Source: Mycobacterium sp. 3519A | GTDB lineage: Bacteria > Actinomycetota > Actinomycetes > Mycobacteriales > Mycobacteriaceae | Length of the DNA: 64,000 nucleotides | NCBI RefSeq assembly: GCF_900240945.1 | Contig: NZ_OESG01000013.1 | Span: 1,178,001-1,242,000 of the forward strand | Reading direction: 5' to 3' | Shown here: positions 49,508 through 58,027 of the stretch, piece by piece | How positions within the stretch are numbered: the first letter of the stretch is position 1 | How the letters are laid out: each line of letters begins with the position of its first letter | Translations under genes and position numbers: made by a program | Notes under the pieces: generated by a model | Databases searched by the model: none | What the model was told of the DNA's origin: nothing | What the model saw: only the letters and a program-made list of their open reading frames with translations

Positions 49508-50358
49508 GTCCTCGGATCCGTTTCGGGCTTCTCGGGTTTCGGTGGCACGGTGGCGGACGGACCAGGCGCGGCCTGGTCCTTGGTGGCCTCGGTCGCCACT
49601 TCGGCATCGTTGGGCCCGCCGTGTGAATCTGTCACGGCCTCGACGTCGGGCGCCGTCATGCCCCGCTCCCTGGCGACGCGCAACCCGGCGAGGGTCGCGT
49701 CGCCAGGCCCGCCTTGCGCGGCGGCCCGTTCGGGATCCGGCAGCCCGGCAAGGACTCTCGCGGTCTCTTTGAAGGTGCACAGCGGCGCACCGCGCGTCGG
49801 CGACGGCGGCTGGCCCGCCCGCAGTCCGTCGACGAGGTCGCGGGCCGAGGACGGCGTCTGGTTGTCGAAGAACTCCCAGTTGACCATCACGACGGGCGCG
49901 TAATCGCAGGCGGCGTTGCACTCGACATGTTCGAGGGTCACGCGGCCGTCGGCGGTGGTCTCACCGGCGTGGATGCCCAGATGTTCTTGCAGCGCATCGA
50001 GAATCGCGTCGCCACCCATGATCGCGCACAGGGTGTTCGTGCAGACGCCCACCAGGTAGTCGCCGGTCGGTGTGCGCCGGTACATCGAGTAGAAGGTGGC
50101 GACGGCGGTCACCTCGGCGTCGGTCAATCCCAGCTGGGCTGCGCAAAACGCGATGCCCGCCGAGGTGAGACAGCCGTCCTCGGACTGCACGAGATGCAGC
50201 AGCGGCAGCAGCGCCGAGCGCCCCTGCGGGTACTTCGCGATCACTTTCGCGGCGTCGGCGGCCAACCGTGCTTCGACGTCGGCCGGGTAGGTCTTGGCGC
50301 CGTGGATCGGTGGGCCTGGCTCGTCTGGCCGCTGGCCCAGTTCGAGGAAGACACTCAC
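49504..50358 (-). CDS. nuoE: NADH-quinone oxidoreductase subunit E
   Basis: A 284-residue thioredoxin-like subunit with cluster N1a. The four ligands are Cys106 and Cys111 (CTNTLC) and Cys147 and Cys151 (CNAAC). The core ends near residue 200; the remaining roughly 85 residues are low-complexity, rich in Ala, Pro, Asp and Glu, and probably disordered, making it longer than usual. The GTG start overlaps the nuoD stop (GTGA); the upstream open frame has no family similarity. Confidence 0.95.
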   Translation of the reverse strand: MSVFLELGQRPDEPGPPIHGAKTYPADVEARLAADAAKVIAKYPQGRSALLPLLHLVQSEDGCLTSAGIAFCAAQLGLTDAEVTAVATFYSMYRRTPTGDYLVGVCTNTLCAIMGGDAILDALQEHLGIHAGETTADGRVTLEHVECNAACDYAPVVMVNWEFFDNQTPSSARDLVDGLRAGQPPSPTRGAPLCTFKETARVLAGLPDPERAAAQGGPGDATLAGLRVARERGMTAPDVEAVTDSHGGPNDAEVATEATKDQAAPGPSATVPPKPEKPETDPRT

Positions 50359-51674
50359 CTGTCCACGCCTCCCATCACCGGGTCGATGGACGCCACCGCG
50401 GTGATCGCATCGGCCACCATGCCGCCTTCGCACATGGCGGCCACCGCCTGCAGGTTGTTGAACGACGGGTCCCTGTAGTGCACCCGGTACGGCCGGGTGC
50501 CGCCGTCGGAGACCATGTGCACGCCGAGTTCACCGCGTGGCGACTCGATCGCGACGTACACCTGGCCTGCCGGCACGCGAATGCCTTCGGTGACGAGTTT
50601 GAAGTGGTGAATGAGTCCCTCCATCGAGTGGCCCATGATCTTGGCGATGTGCTCCGGCGAGTTGCCGAGACCGTCGGGCCCGAGCTTGAGATCGGCGGGC
50701 CATGCCAGCTTCTTGTCCTGGATCATCACCGGGCCGGGCTGCAGTTTGTCCAGACACTGCTCGATGATCTTCAGGGATTCGTGCATCTCCTTGACCCGAA
50801 TCAGGTAGCGGCCGTAGGAGTCACAGGCGTCGTCGGTGATGACGTCGAATTCGTAATTCTCGTAGCCGCAATAGGGTTGGGCTCTGCGCAGATCGTGGGG
50901 CAGCCCGGTGGACCGCAGGCAGGGGCCGGTGATGCCAAGCGCCATGCAGCCGGTCAGGTCCAGGTAACCGATGCCCTGTGTGCGGGCCTTCCAGATGTAG
51001 TTCTCGCTGAGTAGATCCTCGAGATCCTTGAGCCGCTTCGGCATCAGCTTGAGCATGTCGCGGATCTGCGGGATTGCTTCGTCGGGCAGATCCATTGCCA
51101 CCCCGCCCGGCCGGATGTAGGCATTGTTCATCCGCAGCCCGGTGATGGTCTCGAAGATCAACAGGATCTGCTCGCGTTCTCGGAACCCGTAGAACATCGC
51201 ACCCATCGAGCCCAGTTCCATGCCGCCGGTGGCCAGCGCCACCAGATGGGAGGAGATCCGGTTGAGTTCCATCATCATCACCCGGATGACGCTGGCCCGC
51301 TCGGGAATGTCGTCGGTGACGCCGAGCAGTTTCTCGACGCCGAGGCAGTACACCGTCTCGTTGAAAAGCGGTGAGAGATAGTCCATTCGGGTGACGAACG
51401 TGACGCCCTGGGTCCAGTTTCGGAATTCGAGGTTCTTCTCGATGCCGGTGTGCAGATACCCGATACCGGCACGGGCTTCGACGATGGTCTCGCCCTCGAT
51501 CTCCAGGATCAACCGCAGCACTCCGTGGGTGGAGGGGTGCTGCGGTCCCATGTTCACCACGATCCGCTCGCCGGCGTGCGAAGCGGCGTTTTCCCTTGCG
51601 GCAGCGACGACTTGGTCCCAGTCCTGGCCGCCGACGACGACCACCCGTTCGGGCGGGTTGGTGGATGCGCTCAT
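50355..51674 (-). CDS. nuoD: NADH-quinone oxidoreductase subunit D
   Basis: A 439-residue 49-kDa-type subunit, related to hydrogenase large subunits, forming the quinone pocket with Nuo[15 protein letters not shown] (His46, His50) and [12 protein letters not shown] carry the quinone-binding His and Tyr. The ATG overlaps the nuoC stop by one base (TGATG). Confidence 0.97.
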   Translation of the reverse strand: MSASTNPPERVVVVGGQDWDQVVAAARENAASHAGERIVVNMGPQHPSTHGVLRLILEIEGETIVEARAGIGYLHTGIEKNLEFRNWTQGVTFVTRMDYLSPLFNETVYCLGVEKLLGVTDDIPERASVIRVMMMELNRISSHLVALATGGMELGSMGAMFYGFREREQILLIFETITGLRMNNAYIRPGGVAMDLPDEAIPQIRDMLKLMPKRLKDLEDLLSENYIWKARTQGIGYLDLTGCMALGITGPCLRSTGLPHDLRRAQPYCGYENYEFDVITDDACDSYGRYLIRVKEMHESLKIIEQCLDKLQPGPVMIQDKKLAWPADLKLGPDGLGNSPEHIAKIMGHSMEGLIHHFKLVTEGIRVPAGQVYVAIESPRGELGVHMVSDGGTRPYRVHYRDPSFNNLQAVAAMCEGGMVADAITAVASIDPVMGGVDR

Positions 51675-52375
51675 CAGTTGTAGGCCCTCCGCTGATCGGG
51701 CGGTGGTATCTCCGCGCCGTGGTACTCCACCGGGATGCCGCCCAACGGATAGTCCTTGCGCTGCGGGTGCCCGACCCAGTCGTCGGGCATTTCGATGCGG
51801 GTCAGGGCGGGATGGCCGTCGAAGATGATGCCGAAGAAGTCGTAGGTCTCCCGCTCGTGCCAGTCGACCGTCGGATACACCGAATAGAGCGAGGGGATGT
51901 GCGGGTCGGCGTCCGGGGCGGTGACCTCGAGTTGCATTCGACGGTTGTGGGTGATCGACATCAACGGGTAGACCGCGTGCAGTTCGCGTCCGCTGTCGTC
52001 GGGGTAGTGCACCCCGCTGACTCCGAGGGACAGTTCGAACCGCAGCCCGGGGTCGTCGCGCAGCGCGCGGGCCACCAGCGGCAGCTGGCCGCGGTCGATC
52101 TCGAGGGTCAGCTGGTCCCGATACACAACGACGCGTTCGACCGACTCGGCGAAGTCGGCCGCCCCGAGGGCGGCCTCCAGCTTGTCGACGACGTCGTCGA
52201 AGTACCCGCCGTAGGGGCGCGGTGAGCTGCCCGGCAGGGTGACCGGACGCACCAGACGCCCGTAACCCGAGGTGTCGCCGGTGTCGGTGTTGCCGAACAT
52301 GCCGCGTCGGATCTTGATGACCTCCGGTGGCGCGACGTAGGCCCGCGGCCCGGATCCGTTGCCGTTCTCGCTCAC
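51674..52375 (-). CDS. nuoC: NADH-quinone oxidoreductase subunit C
   Basis: A 233-residue 30-kDa-type subunit that joins NuoD to the peripheral arm. The signature is [20 protein letters not shown] followed by [20 protein letters not shown]. The first 50 residues ([19 protein letters not shown]) are the actinobacterial leader. The GTG start overlaps the nuoB stop (GTGA). It is separate from nuoD, unlike in E. coli where C and D are fused. Confidence 0.96.
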   Translation of the reverse strand: MSENGNGSGPRAYVAPPEVIKIRRGMFGNTDTGDTSGYGRLVRPVTLPGSSPRPYGGYFDDVVDKLEAALGAADFAESVERVVVYRDQLTLEIDRGQLPLVARALRDDPGLRFELSLGVSGVHYPDDSGRELHAVYPLMSITHNRRMQLEVTAPDADPHIPSLYSVYPTVDWHERETYDFFGIIFDGHPALTRIEMPDDWVGHPQRKDYPLGGIPVEYHGAEIPPPDQRRAYN

Positions 52376-52926
52376 CTGAGCAAACCCTTGAGCTCGATGG
52401 TCGGTGTGACAGCCAATGCGGCCTTCTCGGCTTCCCGGATCGCCTCCTCGCGGTGTACGCCGAGCGGCATCTCCTGAATCTTGTCGTGCAGCTTGAGGAT
52501 TGCGTGCAACAACATCTCGGGTCGCGGTGGGCACCCGGGCAGATAGATGTCGACGGGCACGACGTGGTCGACGCCCTGCACGATCGCATAGTTATTGAAC
52601 ATCCCGCCCGAGGACGCGCACACGCCCATCGCCAGCACCCACTTGGGTTCGACCATCTGGTCGTAGATCTGGCGTAGCACCGGCGCCATCTTCTGGCTGA
52701 CCCTGCCCGCGACGATCATCAGGTCGGCCTGCCGGGGCGTCGCCGAGAACCGTTCCATGCCGAACCGGGAGATGTCGAAGCGCGGCCCCGCTGTCGCCAT
52801 CATCTCGATGGCACAGCAGGCCAGCCCGAACGTCGCAGGCCACAGCGATCCCTTGCGGATGTAGCCGGCCACCTTTTCGACGGTGGACAGCAGGATGCCG
52901 CCGGGCAGCTTTTCCTCTAGTCCCAT
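52372..52926 (-). CDS. nuoB: NADH-quinone oxidoreductase subunit B
   Basis: A 184-residue subunit with the terminal cluster N2, the immediate electron donor to quinone. Ligands are the vicinal Cys37-Cys38 ([10 protein letters not shown]), Cys103 (GVCASSGG) and Cys132 (PGCPPRPE). Its ATG overlaps the end of nuoA by 10 nt. Confidence 0.97.
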   Translation of the reverse strand: MGLEEKLPGGILLSTVEKVAGYIRKGSLWPATFGLACCAIEMMATAGPRFDISRFGMERFSATPRQADLMIVAGRVSQKMAPVLRQIYDQMVEPKWVLAMGVCASSGGMFNNYAIVQGVDHVVPVDIYLPGCPPRPEMLLHAILKLHDKIQEMPLGVHREEAIREAEKAALAVTPTIELKGLLR

Positions 52927-53288
52927 GTCAAGCCTCCCCGTCGCCAGACGTACGCATAGGCCACGAACACCACGACCATGAACAGCAGCATCTCTATCAG
53001 CGCAAACAGGCCGAGGTTGTCGAACGCGACCGCCCATGGGTACAGGAACACGATCTCGATGTCGAAGATGATGAACAACATCGCGGTCAGGTAGTACTTG
53101 ATCGGAAATCGCTGGCCTGATGCGTGGGCCGATGCCAGTTCCGGCACCGGTTCGATGCCGCACTCGTAGGCCTCTAGTTTCGACTGGTTGTAGCGCCTCG
53201 GTCCGACCAGCAGCGCAATGCCGACCGAACCGATTGCGAACGCAGCCGCAATGGCACCGAGAACCAGTATTGGCGTGTACAAATCCAT
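52917..53288 (-). CDS. nuoA: NADH-quinone oxidoreductase subunit A
   Basis: A 123-residue, three-helix subunit opening the operon. The loop [14 protein letters not shown] has the conserved cysteine near the quinone site, and [18 protein letters not shown] is the conserved second helix. I chose ATG 53288; upstream in-frame codons would add a non-hydrophobic, basic leader. The operon promoter should lie in the 163 nt before it, downstream of the response regulator. Confidence 0.95.
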   Translation of the reverse strand: MDLYTPILVLGAIAAAFAIGSVGIALLVGPRRYNQSKLEAYECGIEPVPELASAHASGQRFPIKYYLTAMLFIIFDIEIVFLYPWAVAFDNLGLFALIEMLLFMVVVFVAYAYVWRRGGLTWD

Positions 53289-53451
53289 ACCGCGCAAACG
53301 CTCCCTCGTGGGCTGTCGATGTGAGCTTACCCACACCCTAGCGAGCTTTGAGACGGGTGCCACGCATTTTGGTTAGAGTCGCTACTAGCTGCCTGCGGCC
53401 ATGTTGTCGTGCCTCGAAAAGGCAAGGGCAACAGAGCGATTGGTGCGTTGT

Positions 53452-53847
53452 CTACTGCACCGGCGCGCGCAGCAGAGACACCACGGCGTCGCTCAGCCGG
53501 ATCGGGTCGATCGGGTGGGGGACGGCTGCCTCGGCGCGCGACCAGTTGGCCAGCCAGGCGTCATCCGGGCGGCCGGTCAGCACCAGGATCGGTGGGCAGT
53601 CGGCGATCTCGTCCTTCAACTGCTTGGCGATCCCCATCCCGCCGGTGGGCGTGGCCTCGCCGTCCAGGATCACCAGATCGAAGCCGCCCTCGTCCATCTG
53701 GCGGATGACCATCGGACCGGTGGCGACCTCGACGTAGGTCAACTCGGGCAGGTCGGGGTGCACCCGCTTGCCGAGCGCCAACTGCACCTGCTCACGGGTT
53801 CTGGGGTTGTCGCTGTAGACCAGGATCCGCAGTGCACGTTCCGCCAT
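53452..53847 (-). CDS. Orphan receiver-domain response regulator upstream of nuo
   Basis: A 131-residue single receiver domain with no output domain. Asp13 (YSDN), the likely phospho-acceptor Asp62 (LVILDGEA) and Thr91 (LVLTGRPDD) are in place, but the usual Lys-Pro after strand 5 reads His111-Pro (AVPHPIDP). A single-domain regulator lies upstream of nuoA in M. tuberculosis (Rv3143), which has been linked to the Nuo complex by protein contact. Here it is on the same strand as nuoA with a 163-nt gap. Control may be through protein contact rather than DNA binding, since no DNA-binding domain exists. Confidence 0.85.
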   Translation of the reverse strand: MAERALRILVYSDNPRTREQVQLALGKRVHPDLPELTYVEVATGPMVIRQMDEGGFDLVILDGEATPTGGMGIAKQLKDEIADCPPILVLTGRPDDAWLANWSRAEAAVPHPIDPIRLSDAVVSLLRAPVQ

Positions 53848-53856
53848 GCGGAAGAT

Positions 53857-54012
53857 CGTACGGCTAGACCTGATTGCCGTACTCCTCAACGCGGCTTTCC
53901 GCCGCTTGATCGTCGTACGGCTAGTGCCGATTGCCGCACTCTCCCCCTTCGCTTCGCGTGGGAGGTGCCCCCACAACGCGGCTTTCCGCCGCTTGATCGG
54001 CGTACGGCTAGT
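53857..54012. repeat. Short direct-repeat cluster downstream of YceI
   Basis: A 39-nt unit at 53887-53925 recurs at 53974-54012 with one mismatch. The word CGTACGGCTAG occurs three times (from 53857, 53914 and 54001), and GATTGCCG twice. Between the copies lies an inverted CTCCC..GGGAG element of a kind that is common between mycobacterial genes. The last copy includes the yceI stop codon. Confidence 0.7.
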
Positions 54013-54541
54013 ACTGGCGGCGGAGCACGACCTCTCCGGAAATCGTCACCTCGTCGGAGAGCATGCCCATCAGGTTGCCGTCGACACCGAAGTCATTGCG
54101 GTCAACGGTCGCCTGCGTGCTCAGCCGCACCGCATGCTCGTCGATGACTTCGACCGTGGCGCGCAGCGGCAGCAGCGCGGCGGTGCCCTTTATGGTGAGT
54201 TCGGCCTTCAGGTCGACGGTGTCGGCGTCGACGGGCTCGGCGCCGGTGACGGCAACGCTGATCGTGGGAAACCTCTGCACGTCGAAGTATTCGGCCGAGC
54301 GCAGATGCCTGTCGCGGATGCGCAACCTGGTGTCCAGCGACGCCGCCTGAATCTCGATGCGGCCGAGTATCTTTCGCTGGTCTGTGATTTGGCCGTCGCC
54401 GATGAACCCGGTGAATCGGCCCGCGACGGTGGCGAGGCCCCACATCGACTTGGTCGAGAAACCGATCGTCGAGTGGCCCGGGTCAACTTCCCAGACTCCG
54501 ACAGTCGCCGGGTTGCTGAGAAGTCGTTGTGTGCTTGACAT
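54008..54541 (-). CDS. YceI-family lipocalin-like protein
   Basis: A 177-residue YceI-domain protein, a beta-barrel that binds isoprenoid-like lipids in characterised members. The pattern begins WEVDPGHSTIGFSTKSMWGL, with GRIEIQAASLDTRLRIRDRH, LRSAEYFDV.RFPTI and ITIKGT-like LTIKGTAALLPL. There is no signal peptide, so it would be cytoplasmic. GGAGG precedes the ATG by 4 nt. It lies 10 nt after a SnoaL-like gene on the same strand. Confidence 0.88.
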   Translation of the reverse strand: MSSTQRLLSNPATVGVWEVDPGHSTIGFSTKSMWGLATVAGRFTGFIGDGQITDQRKILGRIEIQAASLDTRLRIRDRHLRSAEYFDVQRFPTISVAVTGAEPVDADTVDLKAELTIKGTAALLPLRATVEVIDEHAVRLSTQATVDRNDFGVDGNLMGMLSDEVTISGEVVLRRQY

Positions 54542-54551
54542 GTCACCTCCG

Positions 54552-54929
54552 CTACTCCAGCAGCGGGGCGATCTCTGCTGGGTCGAAGTACTCGTCGATC
54601 CGACTGATCAAACCGTCGTCGCCCACCTTGATCACGATGCAGACCCGCATCGAGATCAATCCGCCGGTGTGGCCGCGGGCGTGCAGGATGTGCTGCTGGA
54701 CGAAACCGCCCTCGAAGAACTTGCGCTCGAGAATTTCGTAGCGGCGCTCGGTCGTCGCGCCGACGAACCAGTCGATGACCCGCAGCGCCCGAGCTTTGTC
54801 GCGCTCGCGGTCAGCCACCTTCCACACGACGACGTCGGGCGCCCAAAGCTGCTCCACCGCGGCGATGTCACCGTTCTGGATGGCGCCGAACAACCGGTCG
54901 GCGACGTCGGCAATCGTTTCGGCAATCAT
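54552..54929 (-). CDS. SnoaL/NTF2-like protein
   Basis: A 125-residue small cone-shaped fold protein, similar in layout to limonene-epoxide-hydrolase/SnoaL proteins: an N-terminal helix pair (DRLFGAIQNGDIAAVEQLWAP, quoted as AIQNGDIAAVEQLWAP), strand WKVADRERDK, and the C-terminal ISRIDEYFDPAEIAPLL. The family binds small hydrophobic ligands or catalyses hydration or isomerisation; the activity here is unknown. It precedes yceI on one transcript and is divergent from the methyltransferase. Confidence 0.78.
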   Translation of the reverse strand: MIAETIADVADRLFGAIQNGDIAAVEQLWAPDVVVWKVADRERDKARALRVIDWFVGATTERRYEILERKFFEGGFVQQHILHARGHTGGLISMRVCIVIKVGDDGLISRIDEYFDPAEIAPLLE

Positions 54930-54982
54930 CTTTCGTTCGTCTCCTTGACCTCAAGTTGGGTTGAGGGAGAACCCTTGTCTTC

Positions 54983-55612
54983 ATGGATTCAACACCAACC
55001 TTGTCCCGCTTTGACGACGCCTATCGGACCAAGACCGCGCCATGGGTCATCGGCGAGCCGCAGCCGGCCGTCGTCGAGCTGCAACGTGCCGGCTGGATCC
55101 GCAGCAAGGTGCTCGATATCGGCTGTGGCACAGGTGAACACACCATCCTGCTCACCCGGCTGGGCTACGACGTGGTTGGTATCGACTTCTCGTCGAACGC
55201 GATCGAGCAAGCCAGAGCCAACGCCGCGGACAACGGCGTGGATGCTCGTTTCCAGGTTGCCGACGCGATGAACCTCGCCCCCGATGCCACCTACCAGACC
55301 ATTCTCGACAGCGCGCTTTTCCACATCTTCGACCAGGCCGACCGGGTGCGATACGTGCACAGCCTGCACGGTGCGCTCCGCCGCGATGGGCTGGTCCACG
55401 TGCTCGCCCTGTCCGACGCGGGTCGCGGCTTCGGCCCGCAGGTCAGCGAGGCCGATATCCGCGGGGCGTTCGCAGAGGGCTGGGCGCTGGAGGCGCTGCA
55501 CACCACCACCTACCGCGGCGTGGTGAACGAGGCGCAGGCCGACGCCATCCGACTGCCCGCCGGAACGCGCGTCGACGAGCCGGCCTGGCTGGCCCGCGCT
55601 CGTCGCCTCTGA
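54983..55612 (+). CDS. Class I SAM-dependent methyltransferase
   Basis: A 209-residue methyltransferase. The SAM motif I is VLDIGCGTGEHTILL (Asp45 to Gly51 region), the acidic residue after strand 2 is in VVGIDFSSNAIEQA, and motif post-II is in VADAMNL. The N-terminal RTKTAPWVIGEPQPAVVELQ resembles thiopurine-/small-molecule methyltransferases of actinobacteria. The substrate is unknown. It stands alone between divergent and convergent neighbours. Confidence 0.87.
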   Translation: MDSTPTLSRFDDAYRTKTAPWVIGEPQPAVVELQRAGWIRSKVLDIGCGTGEHTILLTRLGYDVVGIDFSSNAIEQARANAADNGVDARFQVADAMNLAPDATYQTILDSALFHIFDQADRVRYVHSLHGALRRDGLVHVLALSDAGRGFGPQVSEADIRGAFAEGWALEALHTTTYRGVVNEAQADAIRLPAGTRVDEPAWLARARRL

Positions 55613-55624
55613 GTGGTTTCTGCA

Positions 55625-55653
55625 CGTTCTAGCGCGCTGAGCGCTCGGGAACG
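55625..55653. terminator. Interrupted hairpin between methyltransferase and DinB-like gene
   Basis: Inner arms AGCGC/GCGCT (55631-55635, 55641-55645) and outer arms CGTTC/GAACG (55625-55629, 55649-55653) are separated by a small asymmetric bulge. It lies between two converging genes. Confidence 0.45.
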
Positions 55654-55671
55654 CACACAAATCGTTATTTC

Positions 55672-56277
55672 CTAAGCCGGTGACCGGCCGAGGTGCGCCA
55701 GTGCCCGGTCGAGGTCGCTGAGCCCGTCGGCGACCTCGACGGCCGGAGCGAACGGCGAGCCCGGCGTGGTACGGAAGTCGCCGTCGGGAACTGCGAAAAC
55801 CATCGGCAGAACAGCCGCGATCACGTCATCGGGCAGCGTGAACGGCACCCCGATCGTGCGCGCCACATCCCAACCGTGCGCGACGTAGTCGACGAAGTGG
55901 AAGCCGATCGCTTGAGCGCCGGGGAACACGGCGCCCGGCCCGAACTCAGGAAGAGCGAACGAGCCCGTCAGTACACCGTCGTCGGCGAAGGCGTCGAGGA
56001 CGGCGGCCGCGGCGGTGGCGTAGGTGGCTGCCGGATCGGCAGCCACGGCGTCGGCCACCGTACCGGCGTCCCACTGAGCGAGGTCAGCGCCGTCACCGCG
56101 GGCGGCCGCTGCGAATCCGCGGTGCTGCACGGTCATGTGTGCCAACAACTGGCCCAGGTCCCAGCCGGCACACGGTGTGGGGCGCTGCAAATCCGTGGAG
56201 GCGACGTTGTTTACGACGTCGACAGAGGCCAGGACCGCAGTTCGGTGCAACGCGCGAATATCGCTATCAATAAGCAT
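55672..56277 (-). CDS. DinB-like metal-binding protein (maleylpyruvate isomerase type)
   Basis: A 201-residue four-helix protein of the TIGR03086-like group. Probable metal-binding His residues are in PCAGWDLGQLLAHM and FHFVDYVAHGWDVARTIG. Related actinobacterial proteins include mycothiol-dependent maleylpyruvate isomerase, suggesting a mycothiol S-transferase role. It is divergent from a MarR gene, and its first codons lie within a strong inverted repeat, so MarR probably represses it. Confidence 0.8.
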   Translation of the reverse strand: MLIDSDIRALHRTAVLASVDVVNNVASTDLQRPTPCAGWDLGQLLAHMTVQHRGFAAAARGDGADLAQWDAGTVADAVAADPAATYATAAAAVLDAFADDGVLTGSFALPEFGPGAVFPGAQAIGFHFVDYVAHGWDVARTIGVPFTLPDDVIAAVLPMVFAVPDGDFRTTPGSPFAPAVEVADGLSDLDRALAHLGRSPA

Positions 56278-56303
56278 GTGCAGATCGTATGCGCATGCTT
56301 ATT
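56269..56303. promoter_or_regulatory. MarR operator inverted repeat
   Basis: 13-bp arms (AATAAGCATGTGC at 56269-56281; GCGCATGCTTATT at 56291-56303, 12 of 13 matching) with a 9-nt spacer. It covers the start of the DinB-like gene and ends 25 nt before the marR start. Confidence 0.65.
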
Positions 56304-56328
56304 ATTGGTCAATGTTTAGTATCCCGGT

Positions 56329-56760
56329 GTGACCCCCAGGCGCAAGCGACCCGACCTCGCCGCCATGCTCGCGCCGCTGGTCCGGGACATGATGGCTGCC
56401 GAACTGCCGGTGCTCGCGGAAAACGGCCTGTCGATGTGGGGTTACAGCGTGCTGGTCGCACTCGACCGGTCGTCGATACGCACCCAGGCGGCGCTCGCGG
56501 AGGCGATCGGCGCGGACAAGACTCGCATCATCGCCGTCCTCGACGAACTCCAGGAGAAGGGACTGATCGAGCGTGTCCCTGATCCGGACGATCGGCGGGT
56601 GCGCTTACTGGCCATCACCGAAGCCGGGCGCAGAGTGAAAAACCGTACGCAGACGGCGATTCAACGCGGGGAGGAGCGGTGGCTCGGCACGCTGTCGCCA
56701 AGCGATCGCACCACGTTCCTGCGCGTGCTTCAGGAGCTGTCGGGCGTCGACTGGTCGTAA
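56329..56760 (+). CDS. MarR-family transcriptional regulator
   Basis: A 143-residue winged-helix regulator. The recognition region is TQAALAEAIGADKTRIIAVL followed by the wing VPDPDDRRVRLLAITEAGRR. MarR proteins typically repress a neighbouring detoxification gene and release DNA on binding a phenolic or oxidant. GTG start; no clear Shine-Dalgarno, so it may be leaderless. It overlaps the converging DUF6285-like gene by 31 nt. Confidence 0.88.
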   Translation: MTPRRKRPDLAAMLAPLVRDMMAAELPVLAENGLSMWGYSVLVALDRSSIRTQAALAEAIGADKTRIIAVLDELQEKGLIERVPDPDDRRVRLLAITEAGRRVKNRTQTAIQRGEERWLGTLSPSDRTTFLRVLQELSGVDWS

Positions 56761-57083
56761 CCCGGATGGGCGACGGCCAACCGGTGACGGATCAGGCTGC
56801 GCAGGACGGGCAGCACCTCGCCGGTCCGGTCGTCCAATGACCCGGCGCGGATGGCCGCCGCCAGAGCGGGCTCGTCGGCGAAGCCGAGGGCGGCCAGCGC
56901 CTTGGTGACCTCGGCGGCAGAGTCGTCGGTCAGTTCGCGCTCGACGATGCGCAGCACGTTGGCGGCGACGCGGGCGTGGAAGTTGACCTGTCCGTCGATG
57001 TTGGACCGGACGTCGTTGTCGAGGAAGTCGGCGACCGCGGCGACCAGTTCGGCCGCGGTGGGCCGTCCGTAGAGCCAGTTCAC
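56730..57083 (-). CDS. Small DUF6285-like protein, LvaB-type partner
   Basis: A 117-residue helical protein (NWLYGRPTAAELVAAVADFL, then NFHARVAANVLRIVEREL). Proteins of this size and pattern regularly follow APH-fold kinases in acyl-CoA gene clusters; in Pseudomonas levulinate metabolism the equivalent LvaB is needed for LvaA kinase function. The GTG overlaps the kinase stop as GTGA, so the stoichiometry is probably coupled. It is the last gene of the operon. Confidence 0.72.
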   Translation of the reverse strand: MNWLYGRPTAAELVAAVADFLDNDVRSNIDGQVNFHARVAANVLRIVERELTDDSAAEVTKALAALGFADEPALAAAIRAGSLDDRTGEVLPVLRSLIRHRLAVAHPGYDQSTPDSS

Positions 57084-58027
57084 TTCGCCTCCAACAGGTC
57101 GAGCACATCCCACTCGGTTTCGGCGACGCGGCGGCCGATCGCCGCCAGTTCCACCGACGGCGTCTGCCCCGACAGGTGCCGCTCTGCCTGGAACCGGCAG
57201 ATGACGCCCCAGCTCAGCGTGGCGGCGACCAGCCACCAGCGGAAGGCGTCGCGATCAAGCGCGACACCGGCCGCCGCCTCGTACGCGGACAGGAACGCCT
57301 CGACGCTGCCCAGCCCGCCCGCGCCGAGCGACTCGGGCGCGCCGAACCGCCATGCCCGGATGCAGAACCACGCGAGATCCTCGTACACCTCGCCGGTGTG
57401 CACCAGTTCCCAATCCAGCACGGCGGCGAGCCCATCGCCGTCGACGATCAGGTTGCCCATCCGGAAGTCCCCGTGCACGAGAACTCTCTGCGACGGCGGC
57501 CGCCGGTGGCGGTCCAGCCAGCGGAACGCCCATTCGAATGTCGCTGTGGTATCGCCCATTTCGTCGAGGCGCTGCCGCCACCCGGCCAGCTGGTCGGCCT
57601 CGGCCAGCCCAATGCCGTCGGGGTCGGCGCGGTGAATCGCGGCGAGGGCCTCGGCGCACTGCCGCAGCAGTCGCGCCCGGCCCGCGTCGTCGAGGCTGCG
57701 GTGGATTTTCCTGACGATCGTCTCGCCTGCGATCGCGTCGCAGATGAGATACGGATTACCCAGTGCGGCAACCGAATTGTCGGCGGCCAGGATGTGGGGG
57801 ACGGGTGCGCCGGCCGCGGCCGCGCGCTGTTGCACCGCGGCCTCCAACTCCATGCCGGCGTGCACGTCATCGGGTGGCCCGGTCCGCAGGATCAACGGGC
57901 GGCGTTGATCGCCGACGGCGTCGAACGCCCATGTGGTGCGGCTGGCACCGCCGGTCAGCGCGCGCAGGTTCTCGACGCTGACATCGCCGAGCACCGGTCG
58001 CAGCACCGCCGCCAGCTGATCTCTCAC
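57080..58027 (-). CDS. APH-fold acyl-CoA kinase, LvaA-like
   Basis: A 315-residue APH-fold kinase. It has the N-lobe LTGGASRTTWAFDAV, the intact catalytic loop VLVHGDFRMGNLIV and metal motif AVLDWELVHTG. Together with an acyl-CoA dehydrogenase upstream and a DUF6285-like protein downstream it matches LvaA, which phosphorylates the 4-hydroxyl of 4-hydroxyacyl-CoA; the fused mammalian forms are ACAD10 and ACAD11. Substrate is inferred from this gene set. The GTG start overlaps the dehydrogenase stop (GTGA). Confidence 0.82.
   Translation of the reverse strand: MRDQLAAVLRPVLGDVSVENLRALTGGASRTTWAFDAVGDQRRPLILRTGPPDDVHAGMELEAAVQQRAAAAGAPVPHILAADNSVAALGNPYLICDAIAGETIVRKIHRSLDDAGRARLLRQCAEALAAIHRADPDGIGLAEADQLAGWRQRLDEMGDTTATFEWAFRWLDRHRRPPSQRVLVHGDFRMGNLIVDGDGLAAVLDWELVHTGEVYEDLAWFCIRAWRFGAPESLGAGGLGSVEAFLSAYEAAAGVALDRDAFRWWLVAATLSWGVICRFQAERHLSGQTPSVELAAIGRRVAETEWDVLDLLEAK

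Noticed and set aside
53857..54012. Possible CRISPR-like repeats
   Set aside because: Only two full copies, unequal spacing, repeat overlaps a stop codon, and no cas gene is nearby.
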